Assembly (NCBI GenBank): GCA_028695735.1
Contig: JAQVIJ010000002.1
Location: 145,752 to 209,751, forward strand
DNA from: Deltaproteobacteria bacterium
Lineage (GTDB): Bacteria > Desulfobacterota > Dissulfuribacteria > Dissulfuribacterales > DYLC01
Direction: 5' to 3'
Length of the DNA: 64,000 nucleotides
Below, one piece after another: positions 41,000 through 50,255 of the stretch. Every line of letters starts with the position of its first letter. Position 1 is the first letter of the stretch. The notes below the pieces were generated by a model. The model saw only the letters and a list, made by a program, of their open reading frames with translations. It searched no databases and was not told the DNA's origin. A program made the translations under genes and the position numbers.

Positions 41000-42121
41000 A
41001 TGAAATATATTCTATTTGCAGTTCTTGGCACAACTCCACAAGTATTAACAGAGGCATTGTATGCATTACATAAAAGTGATAAAAAGATAAATGCAATAGA
41101 GATTATAACAACGCAAACTGGTTACGATTATATCAATGCCATGTTACTTGCTAATGGTGATGGTGCATATTATTGCTATCTCAAAGATTATAATATCTCT
41201 AAAGATCAAATTGAGTTTAGCAAACAAAACATAACAATATTAAAATATCCAAATGGAAAATCCATAAATGATATTACAAATCTTACTGAAAATCAAATTT
41301 TGATGTTTACTGTGCTTAAAAAGGCATGTGAATTGACAGCATCTGTAGATACAACTGTATATTTTTTAATTGCAGGGGGCAGAAAGACCATGAGTTCATG
41401 TCTTTCTTTAGCTGCACAACTATATGGAAGACCATATGATAGAATATATCATGTCTTAGTTTCTCCTGATTTTGAAAATTGTAGAAATTTTTTCTATCCT
41501 CCACCAAAATCTAAACCTATAGAATTGCTTGACTCAAAAGGGCAACCTTTTATAAAGGAAACTCGTTATGCAGATATTGAATTAATTAATATGCCATTTG
41601 TATCAATTCGAGAACATCTACCAGTTGAATTATTAAATAATTTAAAAGACATAAAGCAGCTTATGCCATATCTGATCATGGATAAGCCGCATCATTTAAA
41701 ACTGATATTAGCGACTTGCCAAATCATATATGGGAATAAATCAATCAAATTGATTCCTGCATATATGGCTTTCTATGCATTTTTTGTGCAGAAAAAACTC
41801 AAGTGTAATCAATTAGATAATTGTGATGAATGTAATGATTGTTTTATGGATATTCAAGAAATCATGGATGCCAATGAAGAAATTGTAAGTTTATATAAAC
41901 AAATTATTCAGCTACAGAATAGATATGTTGATGAAGACAAGAAAGGCATATATGCACTTACAAAAGAGGACATCAGAATTTATAAAGCAAAGATAAACGA
42001 AAGTCTTCGCAGGGCATTTGGACATAATTATAGCTCAAGGCTTTGCATCACTTCTGTCGGGAAAAAACCAAATACCAAATACGGCATAACCCTTGGCAAG
42101 GATTCTTTGATACTTCAATAA
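41000..42121 (+). CDS. CARF-domain CRISPR protein of the NE0113/TIGR02584 family (cOA-binding; ring nuclease or effector)
   Basis: 'ILFAVLGTTPQVLTEALYALHKSDKKINAIEIITT', 'VYFLIAGGRKTMSSCLSLAAQLYGRPYDRIYHVLVSPDFENCRNFFYPPP'. Confidence 0.85.
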   Translation: MKYILFAVLGTTPQVLTEALYALHKSDKKINAIEIITTQTGYDYINAMLLANGDGAYYCYLKDYNISKDQIEFSKQNITILKYPNGKSINDITNLTENQILMFTVLKKACELTASVDTTVYFLIAGGRKTMSSCLSLAAQLYGRPYDRIYHVLVSPDFENCRNFFYPPPKSKPIELLDSKGQPFIKETRYADIELINMPFVSIREHLPVELLNNLKDIKQLMPYLIMDKPHHLKLILATCQIIYGNKSIKLIPAYMAFYAFFVQKKLKCNQLDNCDECNDCFMDIQEIMDANEEIVSLYKQIIQLQNRYVDEDKKGIYALTKEDIRIYKAKINESLRRAFGHNYSSRLCITSVGKKPNTKYGITLGKDSLILQ

Positions 42122-42166
42122 GTAAACGGCAACCTTGCCATCTCTGTATTTTTTGCATATCTGCGT

Positions 42167-42200
42167 TAACCTCCTCTCAAATCTTACAAAGAGGAGGTTA
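42167..42200 (+). promoter_or_regulatory. 11-bp perfect hairpin sequestering the SD of the downstream PEGA lipoprotein gene
   Basis: TAACCTCCTCT-caaatcttacaa-AGAGGAGGTTA; right arm contains GAGGAGG, ATG at 42205. Confidence 0.7.
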
Positions 42201-42204
42201 TACA

Positions 42205-42729
42205 ATGCAAAAGAAGGTGTTAGCCACAGTTTTTTGTTCTCTCGTGGGTATTTCAGGCCTTTTAGTCACGGGCTGTGCAACCATAGTCGGTCGCTCTGAC
42301 CAACTCATCAGCTTAAACAGCCAGCCCAGCTCCGCCACCGTCACCATCACCGATGAAAAAGGGACTGCAGTGATGACAGGTACCACTCCAACCACTGTCA
42401 CCCTCAAGAAAAGCGATGGTTCGTGGTTCGGTGGCAAGACCTATCTTGTAAAGGTCGCCAAAGAAGGCTATGAGACACAGACCATTCAGATTAACCATCA
42501 ACCCAATGGCTGGTACATTGCCGGCAATCTGATCTTTGGCGGTCTGATTGGCTGGTTTATCGTGGATCCGCTTTCAGGTGCCATGTACAATCTGACGCCT
42601 GATCAGATCAATCCATCTCTGACTCCGCTCAAAACCAGCGAAAACAAGGCCGAAGGTCAAACCTTGACCATTGCACTGCTGCAAGATGTACCGCCAGAGT
42701 TGCGTTCCAAAATGACAAGGATTAAATAA
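42205..42729 (+). CDS. PEGA-domain-like lipoprotein
   Basis: Lipobox 'LLVTGC', 'LNSQPSSATVTITDEKGTAVMTGTTPTTVTLKKSDGSWFGGKTYLVKVAKEGYETQTIQI'. Confidence 0.8.
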   Translation: MQKKVLATVFCSLVGISGLLVTGCATIVGRSDQLISLNSQPSSATVTITDEKGTAVMTGTTPTTVTLKKSDGSWFGGKTYLVKVAKEGYETQTIQINHQPNGWYIAGNLIFGGLIGWFIVDPLSGAMYNLTPDQINPSLTPLKTSENKAEGQTLTIALLQDVPPELRSKMTRIK

Positions 42730-42744
42730 AAAGGAGGGAAAATT

Positions 42745-43083
42745 ATGCTTAAAAAACTCATAATCATGTCTATTGTGTTGTTTATAACGGCCTTCAATGC
42801 CCATGCTGCAGATTATAGTTGGGCAAAAGCAGGGGCATATGGTCAGCTTTCTAATTCAACGGTTCTTGCTACCTTTTTTTATGCTCAGGCCAATGAACAT
42901 CTGGTCGTATTCTCTGATGTGAAAGGTTTGGTGTGTCAAATAGCAGGTGCTTCTTATGGGCAAACGCAGATGGTCTCAGAGAACAGCCATTATATCGCTC
43001 CATATAGTGATCTCTATGCATTGCTCTGTATCAGACCGTATGGTTATGGTTATGCTATCATAGGGGTCGTAACTGCAAGATAA
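42745..43083 (+). CDS. Small secreted/periplasmic hypothetical protein
   Basis: Signal peptide 'MLKKLIIMSIVLFITAFNAHAA', SD AAGGAGGG upstream. Confidence 0.6.
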   Translation: MLKKLIIMSIVLFITAFNAHAADYSWAKAGAYGQLSNSTVLATFFYAQANEHLVVFSDVKGLVCQIAGASYGQTQMVSENSHYIAPYSDLYALLCIRPYGYGYAIIGVVTAR

Positions 43084-43225
43084 CAACGCAACCTATCATA
43101 AAAAACCATCAATGGAGGCGGAAAGATAGATTTTGAGAAAAATATCTGTCCGCCTCGTTTTTTTATTGCTTTTTTATGAGATTTCCATTAGTTCAATAAC
43201 AATACTGGAGAAAAGAGGGGGGTGT

Positions 43226-45190
43226 GTGGAATTAGCGCTCATGACGCCTCTGGGGCGTAATAAGGACCTGATTCTGCAATTTATAGACTTCTTTTGCAGA
43301 CCGAACCTACCCTACAATGACGAGGCCAAAGGGATTCAAGCAGGGCTTCTCGCCTTGGGCAGACTGCGCCATGTCTATTGCATCACCACTCAAGAGACAG
43401 CAAGTGTATTTCAGGAGCTTAAATCTCAAATCTCAGAGGAATTTCAAAGTGATAATCTGCAGCTTCATGAGATTGCACTTCCACTTTCAGATATCAATGT
43501 TGTCGCTGAAGAAGAGACAAGAAGGCTTGTCTTTGAACAAGTAAAGGGCATAAACCAAGGCCTCATCATCGCCTCTGGCGGCAGAAAAAACCTCACACAT
43601 GCCCTCATCGAGGCAGGCCTTCTCTATGGCTGTCTGGGCTATCTCTCCATCACAGCGCCACATGGAAAGGAACGGCGGGATTGCGTCACGGACTTTCAGG
43701 TCTATTGGCTGCCCATTGAGCGGATTTTAGAGCAAAAACAGGAATACCTCGATCTGCCCTCCTTGAAAGATGAGATAGTTGAAAACTTCCGTTCCCTTTA
43801 CATCCTGCCCCTTAATTCCCTGAATAGATTAAAACAAGAGACCATTGGCAGGGATCGAAGCCGTTTTGAGGCAGAACTCATGTGGCTTCAGGCCCTGCCC
43901 AAGGCAGACTTACACTGCCATTTGGGCGGCGAGGTGCAGCCCAAGCTGTTACATGCAATTGGTACCGCTGTGGTCAATGAGGCCCATCTCCATGCCAAGA
44001 CAGCCCTGACAGCCCTTTGTAGCGCCCTTAAAATAGGCTGTAATGGCCATCTGAATGAGATTGGGCTGGCCAAATCCATTAAAGACGCCCTAATCTCACG
44101 GGGCAGCCATCCCTTAGACGGTTTTTCACAGCTCTTACAAGATGCCTCTGCAATCTCCAAGATGAAACCATATGAAGTCAATGCCTGTCTGCTTTCAGCG
44201 CTATTTGAAGAAGACATATCAGAGCTCATGTGGCAAGGTTGTCAAGGTGTCATTCCACTGCAACGCTATATGCAGATAGGTGAACTGGGTGGCTCTAATC
44301 TGCTTCAGACCAGAACAGCCATTCAAATGACCTTGAACCACCTGCTAAATGAGGCCATAAGGGAAAATGTGCGATATATAGAGATACGCTGTTCTCCAGA
44401 AAATTATAAGCAAGGCGGTCTCTCATCAGAGGATGTCATGCAGATACTCATTGAGACCGCCAAGGCTCATGAGGAAAGCATATTAGTCAATTTCATCATC
44501 ATTGGCACACGGCACAAGGATCAAGAGGAGCTAATGAATCATGTCAACATTGCCATCTCTTTTGCCAAGGAGGAATCATACTATAATAAAGTATGTGGTT
44601 TTGACTTAGCTGGTGATGAGAATATCAAGGGGTTTTTCGAGTTTCGCAACGATCTCAAACCATTATACGACAATTTTGTGCAGATCACCATTCATGCAGG
44701 TGAGGTGGGAGAGACTGATAATATTCGAGATGCCATCTATGAACTAAACGCCCGTCGCATAGGTCATGGCCTCAAACTCATAGAAAATAAAGAGATGATG
44801 AACTATGTTCGGGATGCAGGTATCGCCATAGAGATGTGTCCAACTTCCAATATGCAGACCAATGGCTATCACAACTTTGCTTATGACCCTCATAAACCGT
44901 GTGATACAAAAAAGATATATCCACTTAAGTTATATATGATGCATGGCATAGCGGTCACTGTGAACACCGACAATCGAGGGATTTCACGCACTACCTTGTC
45001 AGAGGAGTTGTTGCGGGCTGCTCAGCTCACAGAAGGAGGGCTTTCTCAATGGGAGGTCTTGCAATTGGTCAAAAACGGCTTCAAGGCGGCCTTTTTGCCA
45101 TTAAATGAAAAAAACAGGCTATTAAAGCAAGTGGATAGGGAGGTGTTTGGAATGGTGGTAAAAAATCTTACTAAGCTATTATTCAAATGA
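43226..45190 (+). CDS. cad1: CARF-adenosine deaminase fusion (Cad1-like type III CRISPR effector)
   Basis: N-terminal CARF-like 'QGLIIASGGRKNLTHALIEAGLLYGCLGYLSITAPHG'; C-terminal ADA motifs 'LPKADLHCHLGGEVQPKLL', 'ITIHAGEVGETDNIRDAIYELNARRIGHGL', 'IAIEMCPTSNMQTNGY', 'IAVTVNTDNRGIS'. Probable GTG start 43226 after AAAAGAGGGGGG. Confidence 0.88.
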   Translation: MELALMTPLGRNKDLILQFIDFFCRPNLPYNDEAKGIQAGLLALGRLRHVYCITTQETASVFQELKSQISEEFQSDNLQLHEIALPLSDINVVAEEETRRLVFEQVKGINQGLIIASGGRKNLTHALIEAGLLYGCLGYLSITAPHGKERRDCVTDFQVYWLPIERILEQKQEYLDLPSLKDEIVENFRSLYILPLNSLNRLKQETIGRDRSRFEAELMWLQALPKADLHCHLGGEVQPKLLHAIGTAVVNEAHLHAKTALTALCSALKIGCNGHLNEIGLAKSIKDALISRGSHPLDGFSQLLQDASAISKMKPYEVNACLLSALFEEDISELMWQGCQGVIPLQRYMQIGELGGSNLLQTRTAIQMTLNHLLNEAIRENVRYIEIRCSPENYKQGGLSSEDVMQILIETAKAHEESILVNFIIIGTRHKDQEELMNHVNIAISFAKEESYYNKVCGFDLAGDENIKGFFEFRNDLKPLYDNFVQITIHAGEVGETDNIRDAIYELNARRIGHGLKLIENKEMMNYVRDAGIAIEMCPTSNMQTNGYHNFAYDPHKPCDTKKIYPLKLYMMHGIAVTVNTDNRGISRTTLSEELLRAAQLTEGGLSQWEVLQLVKNGFKAAFLPLNEKNRLLKQVDREVFGMVVKNLTKLLFK

Positions 45191-45238
45191 TCAAATGATA
45201 TAATCAACTTATGGCATATTGAAAAAAAGGGGGATAAA

Positions 45239-46285
45239 ATGTGTATCAACATAACAAGATTTTATAAACGAGAACGAAAGGAGTTGGATTGTGAGATTAT
45301 AACTCCAATGTTCCTTGGCAATGCCAAGCAGGAGGCTGAACTGCGTGCTGCTCCATTTAAGGGTCTGCTGCGTTATTGGTGGCGTGTGGCTGAAGGCTAT
45401 AAGTATGCAACTGATAAAGATTTACTAAAGGCAGAAGATTTACTAAAGGCGGAAAATACCATATTTGGCAGTGCTGATGAGAATACAAATTGTAAAAGTC
45501 AAGTAAAAATATGGGTAGAACCTATAACATCATTACAACCTAAGAAAGAGCAATTTAAAAATCCAGGTAATATTGATCATCCAGAGTGTGAAAAATCTCA
45601 ATGTAAAATCAATCCTCTTAATTATCTTGCTGGGATAGGGCTGATTAATTACAAAAGAAGTTATTTTCCTGCAGGAGAAAAGTTTACATTACAGCTTGAG
45701 GCACCAGAACAGATATTACAACAACTGGAATCTACTTTGGCTATTGTAAATAAATTTGGCGCCATTGGCAGTAGAAGTAGAAATGGTTGGGGCTGTTTTC
45801 AATGGCCTGCGTCACAATCTAATGTTGAAATAAATTATAAAAAATTTCAGGATGCCTTTGATCGGGATTATCCACATTGTTTAGCCAAAGATAAAGATGA
45901 AAAGGGGTTATTGCTTTGGAAGACAAAACAACTATATGATAAATGGGAAAACTGTATGAAAAATTTGGCTGAAATCTATGTGGCCGTCAGGATAAAATTA
46001 GATGTTACTAAAGGTAGTCCACCTGATAGGCATCTGCTTGGCTATCCTGTGACAAATCATATTATACAATTAAAACACTGGGAGAAAAAAGGTCGTCATG
46101 CATCAGCTCTTCGGCTGATTGTTCGCAAGGAAAATGAGCAATATCGCGGCTATTTCCTTCATCTGCCACATCTTTTTAGCCAACAAATGTGGCTCAATGA
46201 TAAAACCAGGCAGATTGAGATATGGCGAAATGTTCACAAAACTCTTGACACTCTTGACCACTATTGTGATAGGGCAAACTTTTGA
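45239..46285 (+). CDS. cmr1: Type III-B CRISPR protein Cmr1
   Basis: 'DCEIITPMFLGNAKQEAELRAAPFKGLLRYWWRVAEG', 'NKFGAIGSRSRNGWGCFQ'. Confidence 0.93.
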   Translation: MCINITRFYKRERKELDCEIITPMFLGNAKQEAELRAAPFKGLLRYWWRVAEGYKYATDKDLLKAEDLLKAENTIFGSADENTNCKSQVKIWVEPITSLQPKKEQFKNPGNIDHPECEKSQCKINPLNYLAGIGLINYKRSYFPAGEKFTLQLEAPEQILQQLESTLAIVNKFGAIGSRSRNGWGCFQWPASQSNVEINYKKFQDAFDRDYPHCLAKDKDEKGLLLWKTKQLYDKWENCMKNLAEIYVAVRIKLDVTKGSPPDRHLLGYPVTNHIIQLKHWEKKGRHASALRLIVRKENEQYRGYFLHLPHLFSQQMWLNDKTRQIEIWRNVHKTLDTLDHYCDRANF

Positions 46286-46299
46286 AGAGAGGAGAGGCA

Positions 46300-49167
46300 A
46301 TGAATCAGAATATGTCTGACAAGATCTTAAACGATGAGGGATATTGGCTCCATAAAACCAAACTATTTCTACATGACCCGCCAGACAAAGCCATTCACAT
46401 ACCTGGCCATGAAGAACGCAGTAATGACCTGATAGCTGCCCTTGGCATGGTGGGAGATGTGCTTCATAATGACGAATATAGGGATGCTGACAGCATTGCA
46501 TCGGGCATGGACAGGGCATGTCTGCCAGGCTATGTACCTAAAGATGAAACCAGAAATGGGGCAGTCGATTTTCTGAGATTTCCACAGATCACACATCCAA
46601 CTGGAGCCAATACACCGTTACAATTGATTTTACCGCAAGAGTTATTGAATAACAAATCCATTAGTCAGCAGATTCAAGAACTCTTAAGAGAAGATTCGGA
46701 TTTGCTTTCTGAGGACCAACGATACAAGGGCAATGCGGCATTATTTTCCTTTATTCGTTTTCATTACCTGTTTTTCATACTCAGGAGACGGTTAGCCCAA
46801 AAGGATATCGGTGGGCTTGGAGGTCTGTGGTATAGACTGCCTGCTGATACCCGTTTGCCAGATCACTCCATCTGGCAGCACTGTGGCATGGTTTCTGCGA
46901 TTGGCTCGTGCAAGCAACTCTCTCCAGAGAAAAAGGCCAGTCTGATGGTCTATGCCATTACGCCTGTTCAGGATTTCATCATAAGGGCACGCAAACTGCG
47001 TGACTATTGGTCGGGTTCAATCCTTCTTTCCTGGTTGGCATTTGAGGGCATAAAGGCCATTATCTGCAATCTGGGGGCGGACCATGTGGTTTATCCCAGT
47101 CTTCACGGCCAACCCTTAGTAGATGACCTGCTAAAGATCTGGGGGATTAAAGAAGAGTGGTTAAGTCGTCATAAGAACCATGGCATTGCCTCCTTTCCCA
47201 ACAAATTTGTCTGTCTTGTGCCAACCGGCAAGGAAAAGGACTATGCAGAAAAAATTAGGACTTCTATATCTAATGCCTGGCGTGAACTGGGTGAAAAAAC
47301 ATTAGAATTGTTATCAAAAAGGATAGAGAGAATAGCCCATGATGATATCCGGAAAGCTCTTAAGTCGCAGTTTGATCGCCAAACCAATAATTATTGGGAA
47401 CACCACTGGTCTTCTGCCCCCTTAGTAACTGGAGACAAAAAGGCTGACATTGAGGCATTGCTACACAAAGACTCAATTGCTTCAGCCTTTGATTTCTGGC
47501 AGGATTCCCAAAAGATATGGCCAGCGCAATCGAACGGCGAAGGCCAGCTTTACTCTGTGACGCACCGTTTGGTGCAGGCGGGTCTTGCAGCTGGCAAGGC
47601 CTTTCGTCCGGATTTGCGGCCACCAGAGGAGGGTATCAAGTGTGATCTCTTTGGTGAATTTGAGATTTTGCACTATCCTGATCAAGCCGATTTAAATCCA
47701 AGGCCATCGAAGGATCCTTTCTGGCAGGATATACGAGAGGCCTTTGGTGAATCCGAGTTTGGAAAGACAGAGCGTCTCTGTGCGTTGGGACTCATAAAAC
47801 GTCTTGCATATCGAGTGTGCAAGGACATGAAGGACCATCCTCTTCATAACATGTTCAAAAACGCCGAACAGTTTCCATCCACCACAGAAATGGCATTACA
47901 TGATTGGTGGCATCAGATAAATCAGCGGGCTCAAAGTCAAGACGATAAGGATGCCCAAAAGATAGCTCAAGCGCTTAGCGCATTCAAAATGGACATGGAC
48001 GATAGAGAGGCATTGAAGGAGGTGGCCCAATGGTTTCATGTCATCAACGAGCGGGAAGAGGTTAATAGACAAGGCTGTGACATTATTGATCTGAAAGACA
48101 AAAAGAAAGAAGCGGATGCCAAAGAGCTCTTCGGGCTTCATTCCGTCAAGGACATTCATAAATATTACGCCGTGTTGATGATGGATGGCGACAGAATGGG
48201 TAAGCTCATCAATGGCGAAACCTTGGGCTCTAAGTGGGAAACCGTCCTGCATTCGAATTTAGTCAATAAATTTAACGGCGATTTCGATCGAAATTTTAAA
48301 AACTTTTGGGCAACTCGGTTAAATGAACGCAGGTTGATCTCCCCTGCTGTTCATGCAGCTATATCAGAGGCGTTAGGGGATTTTTCGATAGTTACCGTTC
48401 CTTCCATCATTGAAAAATATGATGGCCGTCTGATCTATGCAGGCGGCGACGATGTCTGTGCTGTATTGCCTGCTTCCACTGTTTTATTGGCAGCTCGAGA
48501 GATAGCAGATGCCTATGGCTGGGGATTCGTGGCTATTAAAGATGATCAGGCCGTTTCACTTCAAACACAATGGCGACCTGAACCAGGGCAGAAGTTGGCC
48601 ATGCACCTTGGTAAAGGGGATGGCATCTCCATTTCAGCAGGCATTTTGATTGCCCATCACAAAAAGCCCCTGGGCCGAGTGTTGAAGCGCTGCCATGAGT
48701 TGCTTGAAAAGGCCAAGAAGGAAGGCGGTCGCAATGCCTTTGCCTTGGAGGTGGATAAGCGGGCAGGTGGAGGCCGCATATTTATGGCGGGATGGCAGGA
48801 AGAGAGCGAGGATAAATTGCTTCTGGATAGCTTTTTATATGTGTCTAATGCCTTACAAGCAAGCCAAGGGGCAGCTATGAGCTCCTCCCTTGCCTATCGT
48901 CTATCTACCTTTGAAGAAGGCTTGCAGGCATTGATAGCCGAACATTCAGGCGGGCTTGCCAAGTTTATTGCAAAACAGCTGGAGCGTTCAGGCGTGAATA
49001 AAGATAATAAGGATAAGAAGGACGACGAAGAAGTCATGGAATTAGCCCAACACATTGCCGCTCTTATTAATAGAAAAACTCCAGATGGTAAATTGCCCTT
49101 AGAATCCATAATCGTTGCAGAATTCATAGGCCGTTGCCGTGCAGAGCATAAGGATAGAGAGGTATAG
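46300..49167 (+). CDS. cas10: Type III-B Cas10/Cmr2 with intact GGDD cyclase motif
   Basis: 'LFLHDPPDKAIHIPGHEERSNDLI', 'YAVLMMDGDRMGKLINGE', 'GRLIYAGGDDVCAVLPASTVL', 'SISAGILIAHHKKPLGRVLKRCHELLEKAKK'. Confidence 0.96.
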   Translation: MNQNMSDKILNDEGYWLHKTKLFLHDPPDKAIHIPGHEERSNDLIAALGMVGDVLHNDEYRDADSIASGMDRACLPGYVPKDETRNGAVDFLRFPQITHPTGANTPLQLILPQELLNNKSISQQIQELLREDSDLLSEDQRYKGNAALFSFIRFHYLFFILRRRLAQKDIGGLGGLWYRLPADTRLPDHSIWQHCGMVSAIGSCKQLSPEKKASLMVYAITPVQDFIIRARKLRDYWSGSILLSWLAFEGIKAIICNLGADHVVYPSLHGQPLVDDLLKIWGIKEEWLSRHKNHGIASFPNKFVCLVPTGKEKDYAEKIRTSISNAWRELGEKTLELLSKRIERIAHDDIRKALKSQFDRQTNNYWEHHWSSAPLVTGDKKADIEALLHKDSIASAFDFWQDSQKIWPAQSNGEGQLYSVTHRLVQAGLAAGKAFRPDLRPPEEGIKCDLFGEFEILHYPDQADLNPRPSKDPFWQDIREAFGESEFGKTERLCALGLIKRLAYRVCKDMKDHPLHNMFKNAEQFPSTTEMALHDWWHQINQRAQSQDDKDAQKIAQALSAFKMDMDDREALKEVAQWFHVINEREEVNRQGCDIIDLKDKKKEADAKELFGLHSVKDIHKYYAVLMMDGDRMGKLINGETLGSKWETVLHSNLVNKFNGDFDRNFKNFWATRLNERRLISPAVHAAISEALGDFSIVTVPSIIEKYDGRLIYAGGDDVCAVLPASTVLLAAREIADAYGWGFVAIKDDQAVSLQTQWRPEPGQKLAMHLGKGDGISISAGILIAHHKKPLGRVLKRCHELLEKAKKEGGRNAFALEVDKRAGGGRIFMAGWQEESEDKLLLDSFLYVSNALQASQGAAMSSSLAYRLSTFEEGLQALIAEHSGGLAKFIAKQLERSGVNKDNKDKKDDEEVMELAQHIAALINRKTPDGKLPLESIIVAEFIGRCRAEHKDREV

Positions 49168-49168
49168 C

Positions 49169-50203
49169 ATGGATAAAAGAACCTGGATTGAGTTGAACCC
49201 CATTGACACCCTATTTTTTAAAGGTGCCGAATCCATGGTGGTAGGGGAGCATCATGAGGTGGACACCTTATTCCCACCCATGCCATCCACCATTATCGGA
49301 GCCATTCGCACTGCCATTATGCGCCAAAACCAGATTTCTCCTGCTGATTATCTGAGGCAACCAAGCCAATGGCAGGAGAAATATCCCATTCTTGGACTGC
49401 CAGACGAACCTGGTTTCGAGTTAACCGGCCCTCTCTTCTGTACTGGGACGGGCTCTCTATTGTTACCAGCCCCAGCCAATTGGTTTGCTGCTTCACCTGC
49501 TGAAAAGGCCGAGTGGGAAAGACCCTATTCTGTGCAAACAGCCCAGCCGCGGACGGTTTCATCTCTGGGGATTAGTGGGTCAGTGCCCAATCCTGTTTGG
49601 CTCACTCATCCCAAAGGCCCTGAAATGAAATCCCTTTCCGGCTGGTGGGTTACTGCGGCAACCTTTGATGCGGTCTGCCAAAATCAAGATGTACTTTTCA
49701 CAAAGGATATTAAAAAGTTACAAGCCGATACGCCGGCCATCTTACCCATGAGTTCATTATTTGGCCGAGAAGAAAGGGTGGGAATCGCCCTTACGCCTGA
49801 ACGGACCGCCAAAGAGGGCCATCTCTACAGTACAGTTCATGTGGTTTTGCATGAAGATGTCAGTCTGCTGGTTGGGATCAATTCGCCACATGACCTCTGT
49901 TTGAAGCAAGAGGGCATCCTTCAATTAGGAGGCGAACAACGAATATGCCGTTATCGCATTAGAGAGTCCATCGCGCTTCCTGAGAACCAAAGTGGCCAGA
50001 CCCAACTCGCCTTAGGCCCTATAAAGATGACTGATTTACCTGAGGCCTGGAAGGGCGTTCCCCGTTGCTCTGGCAAGCTTTTGAGAATAGGTGGATGGGA
50101 CATGGCCAAGGGTTTTCATAAACCCATGACGGCCTGGCTGCCACATGGAACTGTTTTTTTTACAAATGAAAGACCTAACCTGTCCCAACTTATGAGTTTT
50201 TAA
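49169..50203 (+). CDS. cmr3: Type III-B CRISPR protein Cmr3
   Basis: 'WIELNPIDTLFFKGAESMVVGEHHEVDTLFPPMPSTIIGAIRTAIM', 'ALGPIKMTDLPEAWKGVPRCSGKLLRIGGWDMAKGFHKPMTAWLPHGTVFF'. Confidence 0.93.
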   Translation: MDKRTWIELNPIDTLFFKGAESMVVGEHHEVDTLFPPMPSTIIGAIRTAIMRQNQISPADYLRQPSQWQEKYPILGLPDEPGFELTGPLFCTGTGSLLLPAPANWFAASPAEKAEWERPYSVQTAQPRTVSSLGISGSVPNPVWLTHPKGPEMKSLSGWWVTAATFDAVCQNQDVLFTKDIKKLQADTPAILPMSSLFGREERVGIALTPERTAKEGHLYSTVHVVLHEDVSLLVGINSPHDLCLKQEGILQLGGEQRICRYRIRESIALPENQSGQTQLALGPIKMTDLPEAWKGVPRCSGKLLRIGGWDMAKGFHKPMTAWLPHGTVFFTNERPNLSQLMSF

Positions 50204-50255
50204 AAAACAGCATTAGTTAAACATAAGCAATTATCTCTTATTTAGGAGGAACTAT

